DNA of 64,000 nucleotides from Stenotrophomonas sp. 24(2023) (GCF_030913365.1 NZ_CP133160.1:3758001-3822000); one strand, 5' to 3'; counted from the stretch's first letter, positions 25,689-34,578 are shown. The notes: generated by a model from the sequence alone, not told the origin. Numbers and translations: made by a program.

Positions 25689-26129
25689 TCAGTTGCTTTC
25701 GCAGGGGGCCGGCGGTCCGCTGCGGGTGCCGGGCATCAGGCTGTCCAGGGTGACTTCGCCAAAGCGCTGCACGAACAGGGCTTCGGCCTGGGCCAGGGTG
25801 CCCGCCAGGGCGGCGTTCACGCTCTTGTGCACCTTGCAGTCCGGCTGGGCAGGGCGGCTGCCGATGGCGAACAGGGTGGGGCGGCCCAGTGCGGTGTAGA
25901 CATCCAGCAGGGTGATGGCGCTGAGCGGGCGGGCCAGCATCCAGCCACCGCCGTGGCCCTTGCCGGAGCTGACGTGCCCGGCCTCGCGCAGGCCGGCCAT
26001 GGTGCGGCGGAACACGGCCGGGTTGGTGCCCATGCTGCGTGCGAGCACCTCGGAGGTGATCGGCTCCCTGGCATGGCCCAGGTGCAGCAGCACATGCAGC
26101 ACATCGGACAGGCGGGTGTCTTTGTTCAT
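25689..26129 (-). CDS. Rrf2-family transcriptional regulator
   Basis: 146-residue Rrf2-type regulator: MNKDTRLSDVLHVLLHLG, HTH SEVLARSMGTNPAVFRRTM, and the wing GKGHGGGWMLARP typical of the family. The three conserved cysteines that hold an Fe-S cluster in IscR and NsrR are absent (only one Cys in DCKVHKS), so it probably senses something other than iron-sulfur status, as in the YwnA/Rrf2 subgroup. It is divergent from the MFS pump gene, and the 125-bp gap holds a perfect palindrome (26203-26219), its likely operator. I start at the internal ATG at 26129, which gives the family start. Confidence 0.88.
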   Translation of the reverse strand: MNKDTRLSDVLHVLLHLGHAREPITSEVLARSMGTNPAVFRRTMAGLREAGHVSSGKGHGGGWMLARPLSAITLLDVYTALGRPTLFAIGSRPAQPDCKVHKSVNAALAGTLAQAEALFVQRFGEVTLDSLMPGTRSGPPAPCESN

Positions 26130-26202
26130 CGTGGGGAATCCTTGGTTCATGCACCCGGGGCAGGGCGAGGGCACGCGTGTTTGACGTGCCATCGGCCATC
26201 AC

Positions 26203-26219
26203 GTATCTTTTGAAGATAC
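26203..26219. promoter_or_regulatory. Probable Rrf2 operator
   Basis: Perfect palindrome GTATCTT-TTG-AAGATAC between the divergent Rrf2 and MFS genes, resembling the AAGATG-type half-sites bound by Rrf2/NsrR proteins. Placed to control both genes. Confidence 0.65.
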
Positions 26220-26254
26220 ATAAAGCCGGTGCTCCGGTTTTCGCCCATTGACCC

Positions 26255-27841
26255 ATGAGTGGAGTTCCAGTGTCTACCACCGATGACTTCCCCGCCGCTG
26301 CCGCTGCAAACGATCCGCCTGCCTTCATCGAGGATGCGGCTGCACGGCGCGGCATCCTGTTGACGGTGTGCCTGGCACTGATGGCGGTGATTGCCGCGGT
26401 GACCGGCCTGAATGTCGCCCAGCCTTACCTGGCGCTGGACCTTGGGGCCACGCAGGGCGAAGTGCTGTGGATGATCAACACCTACACCATCAGCCTGGCG
26501 GCACTGCTGTTGCCGTTGGGCGCGGTGGGTGACCGCTGGGGCCGGCGGCCGGTGCTGCTGCTGGGGTTGGCGGTGTTCGGGCTGGCCAACGTGCTTTCGG
26601 CGCTGGCGCCGAGCACCGCGCTGATGCTGGTGGCGCGCCTGCTGAGCGGGGTGGGGGCGGCGTTCATCATGCCGGTCACGCTGTCGGTGATCACTTCTGT
26701 GTTTCCCCCGGCGGAGCGGTCGCGCGCGATCGGCGTATGGACGGCGGTGGCCGGCGGCGGCGGCATCCTCGGCATGTTCCTGTCGGCGCTGCTGGTGGAC
26801 CACCTGTCGTGGCGCGGGTTGTTCGTGCTGCCGGTGCTGCTGGTGGCCGTGGCGGCGGTGCTGGCGTGGCGGCGCATTCCCGATGCGCGCCAGACGCATG
26901 CGCACGGCTTCGATGGTGGTGGTTCGCTGTTGTCGGTGGTGGCGGTGCTGGGGTTGATCGTGTTCCTGCACGAAGGGCCGCAGCAGGGCTGGGGGACGTG
27001 GCCGGTGCTGGCCAGCCTGGTGGCAGGTGTGGCGGCGGTGCTGGGGTTCATTGCCTGGGAACGGCGGCAGCCGGCACCGATCCTGCCGGTGCGGCTGTTC
27101 GCGCGGCGCGGGCTGTCCAGTGGTTCGGTGGCGTTGCTGGTGTGGTTCGGCGTGCAGTCCGGGGTGTTCATCGTGCTGTTCCCGTTCTTCCAGGCGGTGC
27201 TGGGCTGGAGCGGGTTGCGCGCCACCCTGGGCTTGATGCCGATGGCGGTGATGATGATGGGCTTTTCCGGTGTGGCGCCACGGCTGGCGGCACGCATCGG
27301 CCCACGGCTGACGCTGGCGGCGGGCATTGCACTGGGCGTGTGCGGGCTGGTGCTGATGGCGCTGCAGGTATCGGTGGTGGGCGGCTATCTGTCGGTGCTG
27401 CCGGGCATGCTGGTCATGGGGGTCGGCATGGGGCTGGCGATGGCACCGGCCACCGAGGCGATCACGGCCGCGTTGCCGGCGGACCAGCAGGGCGTGGCGT
27501 CGGCGCTGAATGATGTCACCCGCGAATTCGGCACCGCGCTGGGTATCGCGTTGCTGGGGGCGGTGTTCACGGCCGGCTATGCCGGGGCGATCGGCCCGCT
27601 GTTGGGGAACGTGCCGGCGGCGGTTGCGGCCACCGCCGGGCGCGGCATTGCCGATGCACTGGTGATCGCGCACGAAGGCCAGCCTTATTCGGCGGCGGTG
27701 CGGCACGCCGCGCAGGCCGCGTTCGTGCAGGGCTGGCAGCAGGCGATGTGGGCCGGTGCGGCGGTGATGCTGGGGTTGCTGGGCTTCGTGCTGTTGCGTG
27801 GGCCGGTGCGCGTGGCCCAGGCAGATGTAGTGCGCCGCTGA
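26255..27841 (+). CDS. DHA2-family multidrug efflux MFS transporter
   Basis: 528-residue inner-membrane proton antiporter of the 14-helix DHA2 (EmrB/QacA) type. Diagnostic motifs are LNVAQPYLALDLGATQGE in helix 1, motif A GAVGDRWGRRPVLLLG near residues 88-103, and motif C-like GVWTAVAGGGGILGMFLSALL. Under control of the divergent Rrf2 regulator it probably exports a toxic or quaternary compound. A GTG at 26270 with GGAG closely upstream is an alternative start, giving MSTTDDFPAAA. It converges with the AraC gene 11 bp downstream. Confidence 0.92.
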   Translation: MSGVPVSTTDDFPAAAAANDPPAFIEDAAARRGILLTVCLALMAVIAAVTGLNVAQPYLALDLGATQGEVLWMINTYTISLAALLLPLGAVGDRWGRRPVLLLGLAVFGLANVLSALAPSTALMLVARLLSGVGAAFIMPVTLSVITSVFPPAERSRAIGVWTAVAGGGGILGMFLSALLVDHLSWRGLFVLPVLLVAVAAVLAWRRIPDARQTHAHGFDGGGSLLSVVAVLGLIVFLHEGPQQGWGTWPVLASLVAGVAAVLGFIAWERRQPAPILPVRLFARRGLSSGSVALLVWFGVQSGVFIVLFPFFQAVLGWSGLRATLGLMPMAVMMMGFSGVAPRLAARIGPRLTLAAGIALGVCGLVLMALQVSVVGGYLSVLPGMLVMGVGMGLAMAPATEAITAALPADQQGVASALNDVTREFGTALGIALLGAVFTAGYAGAIGPLLGNVPAAVAATAGRGIADALVIAHEGQPYSAAVRHAAQAAFVQGWQQAMWAGAAVMLGLLGFVLLRGPVRVAQADVVRR

Positions 27842-27852
27842 TCGGGGAACCC

Positions 27853-28701
27853 CTAGGGGCCGGCCCGCCGCTCGGCGATGTAGCGCGCGGGTGAGGCCCC
27901 CATGGCCTTGCGGAACATGGTGACGAAGCTGCCGGCGCTCTCGTAGCCGAGGTCTTCGGCCACCTTCTGCACGGGGGCACCGGTTTCCAGCCATTTCACC
28001 GCCAGGATCAGGTGCAGCTGTTGCCGCCAGCGGCCAAAGCTCATGCCGGTTTCCCGTTCCAGCAGGCGTGCCAGCGAACGCTCGCTCATGCCAACGCGCT
28101 GGGCCCAGGTGTGCACGGTGCCGCGCTCGGCCGGGGCGCTGATGAGGGCCGCAACGATCCTGCGCAGGCGCACGTCGGCCGGCACCGGCAGGTGCAGGTT
28201 GCCGATGGGGGCGATGGCGATTTCATCCAGCAGCAGCGTGACCAGGTGCGCGTCGATGCCACCGTCGTCATAGAGCACGGGCATCTCGGCCGAGCGCAGG
28301 ATCAGTTCACGCAGCAGCGGGCTGACGGTGAGCATGCAGCAGCGGGTGGGCAGCGCCTGTGCCACGCCCGGCGCGACATAGGCCACGTAGGCCTGCAGCG
28401 TGCCGGCCGCTTCGATGCGGTGGACCGTACCGGCAGGCACCCAGATGGCGCTCTGCGGTGGCACCAGCCACAGGTCGCGCTCGACCTCGCAGGTGAGCAC
28501 GCCGCGCAGCAGCAGGACCAGCTGGCTCTTGCGATGGCAGTGGAAGTCGTCTTCCTGCTGGTTGAGCGTGTCGGCGATCTGCGCATGCAGGTCGGCCATC
28601 ACGATGCCGTCGGCACCGAAGGTGACCAGATCGCGCGGCACGGTATCGCCGTCGAACATGTCGGCAGGATCGAAATCACTGAGCTGGCGCAGGACAGGCA
28701 T
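27853..28701 (-). CDS. AraC-family regulator with N-terminal cupin
   Basis: 282 residues. The N-terminal ~110 residues form a cupin sensor (DDFHCHRKSQLVLLLRGVL and WVPAGTVHRIEAAG). The C-terminal two-HTH domain includes RVGMSERSLARLLERETGMS and VAEDLGYESAGSFVTMFRKA with the AraC signature. The general layout is that of NimR-like regulators. It is divergent from the O-methyltransferase/flavin reductase/monooxygenase operon starting 146 bp away, so it probably controls that operon, though the MFS pump on the other side is also close. Confidence 0.9.
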   Translation of the reverse strand: MPVLRQLSDFDPADMFDGDTVPRDLVTFGADGIVMADLHAQIADTLNQQEDDFHCHRKSQLVLLLRGVLTCEVERDLWLVPPQSAIWVPAGTVHRIEAAGTLQAYVAYVAPGVAQALPTRCCMLTVSPLLRELILRSAEMPVLYDDGGIDAHLVTLLLDEIAIAPIGNLHLPVPADVRLRRIVAALISAPAERGTVHTWAQRVGMSERSLARLLERETGMSFGRWRQQLHLILAVKWLETGAPVQKVAEDLGYESAGSFVTMFRKAMGASPARYIAERRAGP

Positions 28702-28846
28702 GGTAGGGCGGGCAGCGGATGGGCAGCGGGTTGGCAGGATCGCGAAATAGATTGGCCAGCTTTCCCAATGATGTCACCCCGGGGGCTGCCTAGGATGACG
28801 GCCAGGCAAGCGGAGCCCCGCTTGCGATGACCCAAGGCACGCCCCC

Positions 28847-29542
28847 ATGAATTCCCTGAACACTGCCCCTGTTTCACAGACCCTGGACCGGCTGTTCCGC
28901 GATGCGGCGCTGGCCGATGCCGATGTGATGCCCCCCGCTGACGGCCCGGATGCCGGGGTGGACCTGGCCGAGGCCTTTGCCGGGCTGCTGGCGGCCGAAG
29001 CGGAAGACCTGCACGGTGTGTACCGCGGCTACGCGCAGAACTTCCTCAACGTGACCCCAGAGTACGGCCGCTTCCTGTACCAGTGCGCGCGTGCCTGCCG
29101 GGCGCGGCGCATCGTGGAATTCGGCACCTCGATGGGCGTGTCCACGATCCATCTGGCGGCCGCATTGCGTGACAACGGCGGTGGCGCATTGATCGGCACG
29201 GAACTGGAGCCGGGCAAAGCGGTGCGCGCGCAGGACCACCTGGCGCAGGCCGGGCTGGACGATCTGGTGGAGATCCGCGTGGGTGATGCGCGGCAGACGC
29301 TGGCGCTGATCGATGGCCCCATCGACCTGGTGCTGCTGGATGGGGCCTTCAGCCTGTACCTGCCGGTGCTGCAGCTGCTGGAACCGCACCTGCGTACCGG
29401 CACGGTGATCCTGGCCGAGAATGCCTTCGACCATGGCAATGCCTACCTGGACCATGTGCGTGACCCGGCCAACGGCTACCTGTCGCAGCAGCTGGCGATC
29501 AACGAAGGGCGCGGCAACGAGTTCACGGTGGTGACCCGATGA
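28847..29542 (+). CDS. SAM-dependent O-methyltransferase
   Basis: 231-residue class I methyltransferase. SAM motif I is VEFGTSMGVSTIHLA (residues 90-104), an acidic residue ends the second strand in IGTELEPGKA, and the DLVLLDGAF strand (near 156-164) is the motif of catechol-type O-methyltransferases. It is the first gene of a three-gene unit: the flavin reductase gene overlaps its stop by 4 bp and a FAD monooxygenase follows. This suggests that a hydroxyl introduced by the monooxygenase is then methylated. The substrate is unknown. Confidence 0.85.
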   Translation: MNSLNTAPVSQTLDRLFRDAALADADVMPPADGPDAGVDLAEAFAGLLAAEAEDLHGVYRGYAQNFLNVTPEYGRFLYQCARACRARRIVEFGTSMGVSTIHLAAALRDNGGGALIGTELEPGKAVRAQDHLAQAGLDDLVEIRVGDARQTLALIDGPIDLVLLDGAFSLYLPVLQLLEPHLRTGTVILAENAFDHGNAYLDHVRDPANGYLSQQLAINEGRGNEFTVVTR

Positions 29543-30276
29543 GCCGCAGCCCGCTGGATGCACCGGCCGCACCGCCGGGGCGGATCAGCCGCACCCTGAT
29601 CCGCCTGTTGATGAAGCAGGCACGGATCACCGCGGTTGACCGTATTGGTCGCCATGCGCGCGTGCTGACGCTGGAGAGCGAGGCGTTCCGCGAGGTGGCC
29701 TGGCAGCCCGGACAGAAGCTGCAGGTGGCGATGGGATCGGCCTTCGTGGCGCGCACCTATACGCCGATGACGTGGGATGCCGCCGTTGGCCGCACGCAGC
29801 TGCTCGGCTTCAGCCATGGCGGTGGGCCGGGCAGTGCGTGGCTGCTGGGTGCGGTGGCCGGCGATGCCTGCCATGTGTTCGGGCCACGGCCTGCAGTGGA
29901 TCCGGGCCGTACCGGTGCGGTGTGCGTGCTGGTGGGGGATGAAACCTCGATCGCGCTGGCACAGGCGCTGGCCCGTCACGGCACCGTGCCGGTGCAGTGC
30001 CTGCTTGAAGTGGACGACGCGCAGAGCGCGCATGCGGTGCTTGGCCACTTGGGCCTGACCGGCGTGGAGGTGCATGCGCGTCAGCCACACGAGGCGCACT
30101 GGGCCGCGATGGAGCCGCGCCTGCGGGCATTGGCTGGCAGCGACGCCACGTTCGTGCTGACCGGCAAGGCCGCAACGGTTCAGCACCTGCGCCGCGTGCT
30201 GAAGGCACTGGGGGTGGCCACCGCGCGCATCGCTGCCAAGCCGCACTGGGCACCCGGCCGTACCGGCATGGATTGA
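29539..30276 (+). CDS. Siderophore-interacting-type FAD/NAD(P)H reductase
   Basis: 245 residues of the SIP/ferredoxin-reductase-like family. The FAD-binding beta-barrel has the R-x-Y-T motif in ARTYTPM (residues 71-77), and the NAD(P)H-binding half starts VCVLVGDETSIALAQAL near 133. Family members reduce ferric siderophores or free flavin in the cytosol. Next to a FAD monooxygenase and a methyltransferase, a flavin/electron supply role is equally likely. Overlaps the methyltransferase gene by 4 bp and the following frame by up to 4 bp. Confidence 0.85.
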   Translation: MSRSPLDAPAAPPGRISRTLIRLLMKQARITAVDRIGRHARVLTLESEAFREVAWQPGQKLQVAMGSAFVARTYTPMTWDAAVGRTQLLGFSHGGGPGSAWLLGAVAGDACHVFGPRPAVDPGRTGAVCVLVGDETSIALAQALARHGTVPVQCLLEVDDAQSAHAVLGHLGLTGVEVHARQPHEAHWAAMEPRLRALAGSDATFVLTGKAATVQHLRRVLKALGVATARIAAKPHWAPGRTGMD

Positions 30277-30311
30277 GCGTGCTGCGACCTCTGTTCCCCT
30301 GGAAACCCCTC

Positions 30312-31865
30312 ATGACGGATGCTCTGTTGAAAACACCGGTGCTTATCGTTGGCGGCGGCCTGGTGGGCCTGTCGGCCGGATTGTTCCTGCAGCACCACGG
30401 TATTGATTTCATCCTGATCGAGCAGCACGCCGGTGTTTCACCGCTGCCGCGCGCCCGTGGCATCCACCTGCGCACGATGGAACTGTTCCGGCAGATCGGC
30501 CTGGACGCGGCGATCGGCGATGTCGCCGCCACGGCGTGGCGGCAGGGCGGTTTTGGTGGCGCGCGGCGCGGGCGTTCGCTGGTGGAAGCACAGCCGCTGA
30601 TCGATGTGTCGGCCATGCAGAAGAAGCTGGCGGCCGCAGGGGATTCGCCGTCGCAGTTCGTGGCCTGCCCGCAGACGTTGATCGAACCGGTGCTGCGTAC
30701 GCACCTGCAGGCACGCGGGGGGGATGTGCGCTTCGGTCATCGCCTGCTGGGGTTCAGGCAGGACGCCAGGGGCGTGCAGGCCACCGTGCAGGGGCCGGCG
30801 GGTGAACCGCAGGCCATCGCGGCGGCGTGGATGATCGGTGCCGATGGCGGTGGCAGTACGGTGCGGCAGCAGCTGGGCATCGGGCGGGATGAAACGGCGG
30901 GGCCGGACCATCTGGTGAACATCTTCTTCGCCGCCGATCTGGCCGGCGCGGTGGCCGGGCGCACCTTCAGCCAGTGCGAGGTGGCCAACGACCGGGTACA
31001 GGGCCTGTTCCTGGCGATGAACAACACCGACCGCTGGTCGTTCCACCTCAAGTACGACCCCGCACAGGGGCCGCCCCCGGCTGAAGCGCTGCCGGCGCTG
31101 CTGAGGGCGGCGCTGGGGATCGAGGACATCGCGCTGGAGGTGATCAGCCATGGCACCTGGCATACCGGTGTGGCCATTGCCCAACGCTACCAGCAGGGCC
31201 GCGTGCTGCTGTGTGGCGATGCGGCGCACCTGATGCCCCCGTGGGGCGGCTTCAACGCGACCACCGGCATTGCCGATGCGCACAACCTGGCCTGGAAGCT
31301 GGCGGCCATCCTGCAGGGCCATGCGGGTCCGGACCTGCTGCACAGCTATACCCGCGAGCGCCGGCCACTGGCGGTACGCAACGGCCAGCAGGCCCTGCTG
31401 CGCACGGATTTCGATGCCCGCTTCGGCATTCCCACCGCAGGCAACCGTGAGGTGTTCGCCGGGTTGATCGATGCGGGGGCGCTTTCGTTGCGGTATCGCT
31501 ATCCCGCTGCAGGAGACGGCGCCGCTGATGCGGCATTGGAACCGGTGGCGGCGCTGCATGCCCAGTGCGGCACGCGCTTCCCGCATGCCTGGTTGCTGTG
31601 TGGCGGTACCCGTGTGTCCACTCTGGACCTGCTGGGCCGTGGCTACGTGCAGCTGGCCGGCCCAGCGGCGCGCCTGCCGCACCGGGCGCAGGCGAGCCTG
31701 GACCCGGCGATGCCGGCCACGTGGGTGCTCGGGCGGGATGTCCAGTTTGCCGATGCAGGGTACAGCTGGCGCACGCTGACCTGGCTGCCCGACGATGGGG
31801 GGGTGCTGGTACGCCCGGATGGCTTCGTGGCGGCGCGTTCGGATGCGGCGGTTGCCAGCGTGTGA
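30312..31865 (+). CDS. FAD-dependent aromatic monooxygenase (group A, PheA/TfdB type)
   Basis: 517-residue flavoprotein hydroxylase. The Rossmann motif is LIVGGGLVGLSAGL (residues 11-24), the central DG-type motif is GADGGGSTVRQQLGI, and the second FAD motif is GDAAHLMPPWGG (Gly302-Asp303), followed by ATTGIADAHNLAWKL. The layout is that of one-component hydroxylases acting on phenols and polyketides, with a thioredoxin-like C-terminal domain. I chose ATG 30312 since the family begins right before the GxGxxG strand; a TTG at 30273 is possible. Together with the two genes before it, it forms a hydroxylation/methylation cassette of unknown substrate. Confidence 0.88.
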   Translation: MTDALLKTPVLIVGGGLVGLSAGLFLQHHGIDFILIEQHAGVSPLPRARGIHLRTMELFRQIGLDAAIGDVAATAWRQGGFGGARRGRSLVEAQPLIDVSAMQKKLAAAGDSPSQFVACPQTLIEPVLRTHLQARGGDVRFGHRLLGFRQDARGVQATVQGPAGEPQAIAAAWMIGADGGGSTVRQQLGIGRDETAGPDHLVNIFFAADLAGAVAGRTFSQCEVANDRVQGLFLAMNNTDRWSFHLKYDPAQGPPPAEALPALLRAALGIEDIALEVISHGTWHTGVAIAQRYQQGRVLLCGDAAHLMPPWGGFNATTGIADAHNLAWKLAAILQGHAGPDLLHSYTRERRPLAVRNGQQALLRTDFDARFGIPTAGNREVFAGLIDAGALSLRYRYPAAGDGAADAALEPVAALHAQCGTRFPHAWLLCGGTRVSTLDLLGRGYVQLAGPAARLPHRAQASLDPAMPATWVLGRDVQFADAGYSWRTLTWLPDDGGVLVRPDGFVAARSDAAVASV

Positions 31866-31878
31866 ACGCGCGGCCTGG

Positions 31879-32253
31879 TCAGTCCGGCACGGTGCCCTGC
31901 AGCCACCGCTGCAGTGCTGGCCAGTCGGCCACGAACGCACCATCGCGGCCGCGGTTGGTTTCGGTGATGAGTGCGTCCAGTGCCCTGCTGCGCTGGCGCA
32001 GTGCACTGACATCGCCCAGTACCGCAACGCGCAGGCGGTAGTTCACCAGCGTCTGCAGCCAGTGGCCGGCCATGCCGCTGCGCAGGTCGAAGAACTGCGC
32101 GGGCAGGCGTGTGCAGGGAACGGCGATCCACTGTGCGCCGTGGCCAAGCGCGGTGCCGACCAGGTCATGCAGGCCGGCCGCGTCCAGTACGGGCCCGGCG
32201 TCATCACAGCGCAGGACGCGGCTGTCGTTGATGTGGTGCAGGGCGTCATGCAT
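31879..32253 (-). CDS. DUF4180 protein
   Basis: 124 residues with the DUF4180 pattern: a DLVGTALGHGAQWIAVP stretch, then LPAQFFDLRSGMAGHWLQT and NYRLRVAVLGDVS, ending in ITETNRGRDGAF. The family is uncharacterised and small, often found near regulators in antibiotic producers and pathogens. Its start overlaps the hydrolase stop by 8 bp, making it the last gene of a three-gene minus-strand unit (HTH, hydrolase, DUF4180). It converges with the monooxygenase gene 13 bp away. Confidence 0.85.
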   Translation of the reverse strand: MHDALHHINDSRVLRCDDAGPVLDAAGLHDLVGTALGHGAQWIAVPCTRLPAQFFDLRSGMAGHWLQTLVNYRLRVAVLGDVSALRQRSRALDALITETNRGRDGAFVADWPALQRWLQGTVPD

Positions 32254-33112
32254 GGCACGGGCTCCGTTGTGACAACAGCCAGTGCAGCAGGGTGTCGCGC
32301 TGGCCGGGAATGTAGTGGAACGCCTCGGGCAGCAGCGTGACCTCGGCAGTGGGCAGCAGGCGGCGGGTGCGTTCAGCGGCATCGTGCGCATCGATCAAGG
32401 CGTCGCGGCCGCCGATGATCATCCGCAGCGGCGGGCGCAACGTGGCCAGCCGCGCGTCGTCGATGCGCGGAATGCGCAGGTGCCGTGGGCGCACCTGGGC
32501 GTGGATGAGGTCGAGCAGGGCCAGCAGGGGGCGCGCCTGTTCGGGTGGAGGCGTGCTTTGCGGCCCCATCACCCGCGTGCGCAGACGCCGTCGGCCCCAA
32601 TGGCCCAGCAGCAGCAACGGCAGGGCCTTGAGCAGGAACGCGCGCTGCCGGCCCAGGCCGGATGGACTGAGCAGCGCCAGTGCCTGCACCCGCTGCGGCT
32701 GGCGCAGGGCCAGGTCGAGCGCGAGGTATCCACCAAAGGACAGGCCGACGAATGCGGCGGCATCGATGCCCAATGCATCGAGGACATCGCCGAGCCACTG
32801 TGCGTGGCCATCGCTGTCCAGCAGGGGGTGGGTGGGCGCGCTCAGGCCGGGCTCGCCGATGAGGTCGATGGCGTGCACGCGGTAATGCGTGCTCCAGTGG
32901 GCGGCATCGAACATCCAGCTGGCGGCGTTGCTGAGGGTGCCATGCAGCAGCACCAGCGGTGGTGCCTCGCGTGGGCCGCAGCTGACCACGAAGGTAGCGC
33001 CGGCACGGGTGCGCACGTGCTGTTGCTGGCAGGGCACGGGCCACTGCGAGAGTACCTGCCGGTAGGCCTCGATCACCGGGGGTGTCGGCAGGCCAGGGGC
33101 CCGCGCGCTCAC
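32246..33112 (-). CDS. Alpha/beta-fold hydrolase
   Basis: 288 residues with GTG start. Oxyanion motif LLHGTLSNAASW (HG at 57-58), nucleophile elbow GLSFGGY with Ser125, an acidic residue in GGRDALID and a late His in EAFHYIPGQ complete a serine-hydrolase triad. No signal peptide, so cytosolic. It overlaps the HTH gene before it (GTGA) and DUF4180 after it. Similar proteins are annotated as carboxylesterases; the substrate is unknown. Confidence 0.88.
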   Translation of the reverse strand: MSARAPGLPTPPVIEAYRQVLSQWPVPCQQQHVRTRAGATFVVSCGPREAPPLVLLHGTLSNAASWMFDAAHWSTHYRVHAIDLIGEPGLSAPTHPLLDSDGHAQWLGDVLDALGIDAAAFVGLSFGGYLALDLALRQPQRVQALALLSPSGLGRQRAFLLKALPLLLLGHWGRRRLRTRVMGPQSTPPPEQARPLLALLDLIHAQVRPRHLRIPRIDDARLATLRPPLRMIIGGRDALIDAHDAAERTRRLLPTAEVTLLPEAFHYIPGQRDTLLHWLLSQRSPCHA

Positions 33113-33531
33113 GCCTGCGGACCGTGGGCCAGCAGCAGCTGTACGCTGCCGAGCAGGGCGTGGGTGTCGTCCAGCCCGCCGATGAGGATCAGCTTCAACA
33201 CCTGTTGTTCCGGCGAATAGGCGGTGTCCAGGCGCAGCGCAGGGGCCTGCGTGGTGCGGCTGGCCAGGCGCGCATGCAGTGCGGTGGTCAGCGCGGCGGC
33301 GGCGGGTGCCGGGCAGGCGGGCAGATCGACGATGGTTGTCACCTGCGGGTGCGGTGGCGGCGCGGCGCGCGGGGTGCCGGTGAAGGCATCCAGGTCAGCG
33401 CCGGTGATCCGGTAGGCCTTGCCGATGCGGGTGGCGCGCAGCCGCCCGCTGCGGATGTGGCGCAGCAGGGTCCTGGGGTGCACGGCCAGCCGTTGTGCGG
33501 CCTGCTCGACGCTGAGGAGTTCCGGGTACAT
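33109..33531 (-). CDS. Excisionase-type helix-turn-helix protein
   Basis: 140 residues. The N-terminal part MYPELLSVEQAAQRLAVHPR and RTLLRHIRSGRLRATRIGKAYRI is the MerR/excisionase-like HTH_17 module with its recognition helix and wing. A Pro/Ala-rich linker and a C-terminal alpha/beta part follow (about 75-140). It heads the HTH-hydrolase-DUF4180 unit and overlaps the hydrolase by 4 bp, so it is probably the unit's own regulator rather than a phage excisionase. An ATG six bases upstream gives MTMYPE. Confidence 0.8.
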   Translation of the reverse strand: MYPELLSVEQAAQRLAVHPRTLLRHIRSGRLRATRIGKAYRITGADLDAFTGTPRAAPPPHPQVTTIVDLPACPAPAAAALTTALHARLASRTTQAPALRLDTAYSPEQQVLKLILIGGLDDTHALLGSVQLLLAHGPQA

Positions 33532-33636
33532 GGTCATCGTGGGTGAAAACAATATGTTCCCATTTGTACCATGAAAATTGAATATAGGGAGCAATAGGGA
33601 ATGGGGCGGTGCCATCAGGTACCGCCCCGTGCGGCC

Positions 33637-34578
33637 TTACTTGTCGCGGGCGACGTGGGTATCCAGGAACCGGTGGATGACCGGGCCGATCTCGCGCACG
33701 TGGGTTTCCAGGGCGAAATGGCCGGTGTCGTAGAAGTGGATCTCGGCCTTGGGCAGGTCACGCGTCCAGGCCTGCGCGCCGGCGGGCAGGAAGTAGGGAT
33801 CGTTGCGGCCCCACACGGCCAGCAGCGGCGGCTGGTGGGTGCGGAAGTACTGCTGGAAGGTGGGGTAAAGCTTGACGTTGTTCTGGTAGTCCAGCAGCAG
33901 GTCGAGCTGGATCTCGTCGTTGCCCGGGCGCGAGACGCGTTCGTGATCGAGCGTGTAGGTTTCCGGCGCGATGCGCAGCGGGTCGGCCACGCCGTGGGTG
34001 TACTGCGATTTGATGTCCTGCGCGGTCAGCATCACGCGCAGCGCATCGCGGTTGGCCGGGGTGGGGGCGTTCCAGTAGCGCTTGACCGGCGCCCAGCCCG
34101 GGCTCAGGCCTTCCTCATAGGCATTGCCGTTCTGCGAGATCAGCGCGGTCACCCGTTCCGGATGGGCCACGGCCAGGCGCCAGCCGACCGGCGCGCCGTA
34201 GTCGAACACCTGCAGGGCGTAACGCTTCAGGCCCAGCACTTCGGTGAAGCGGTCCATGGTCTGTGCCAGCTGCGCGAAGGTGTAGGCGTAGGCGCCGCGC
34301 GGCGGCGCTTCGGTGAAGCCGAAACCGGGCATGTCCGGGGCGATCACGTGGTAGCGGTCGGCCAGCATCGGGATCAGCTCGCGGTACATGAAGGACGAGG
34401 TGGGCAGGCCGTGCAGCAGCACGATGGTGGGCGCCTTGGGATCGCCCGCTTCACGGTAGAAGACGCGGACGTTGTCGACCTGGGCGTAGTGGTAGGTGAT
34501 TTCGGGCGTGGCTGCCTGGGCGGTGCCCAGGGCCAGGACGCCGGCCACGCCGGCAGCAAGAAGCGAAGAGGTATTCAT
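33637..34578 (-). CDS. Exported alpha/beta hydrolase, epoxide hydrolase/dehalogenase-like
   Basis: 313 residues with a signal peptide (SLLAAGVAGVLALGTAQA). The fold motifs are LLHGLPTSSFMY and APDMPGFGFTEAP. The nucleophile position is Asp126 in VFDYGAPVG, as in haloalkane dehalogenases and epoxide hydrolases; the acid is in GRNDPYF and the His in YDTGHFALE. It acts outside the cytoplasm. It follows the AhpD-like gene 34 bp downstream on the minus strand and is probably co-transcribed with it under the divergent TetR regulator, which suggests a detoxification or signal-degrading role. Confidence 0.85.
   Translation of the reverse strand: MNTSSLLAAGVAGVLALGTAQAATPEITYHYAQVDNVRVFYREAGDPKAPTIVLLHGLPTSSFMYRELIPMLADRYHVIAPDMPGFGFTEAPPRGAYAYTFAQLAQTMDRFTEVLGLKRYALQVFDYGAPVGWRLAVAHPERVTALISQNGNAYEEGLSPGWAPVKRYWNAPTPANRDALRVMLTAQDIKSQYTHGVADPLRIAPETYTLDHERVSRPGNDEIQLDLLLDYQNNVKLYPTFQQYFRTHQPPLLAVWGRNDPYFLPAGAQAWTRDLPKAEIHFYDTGHFALETHVREIGPVIHRFLDTHVARDK

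Noticed and set aside
26147..27994. 615-codon open frame antisense to the MFS pump
   Set aside because: His/Gln/Arg-rich mirror of hydrophobic codons.
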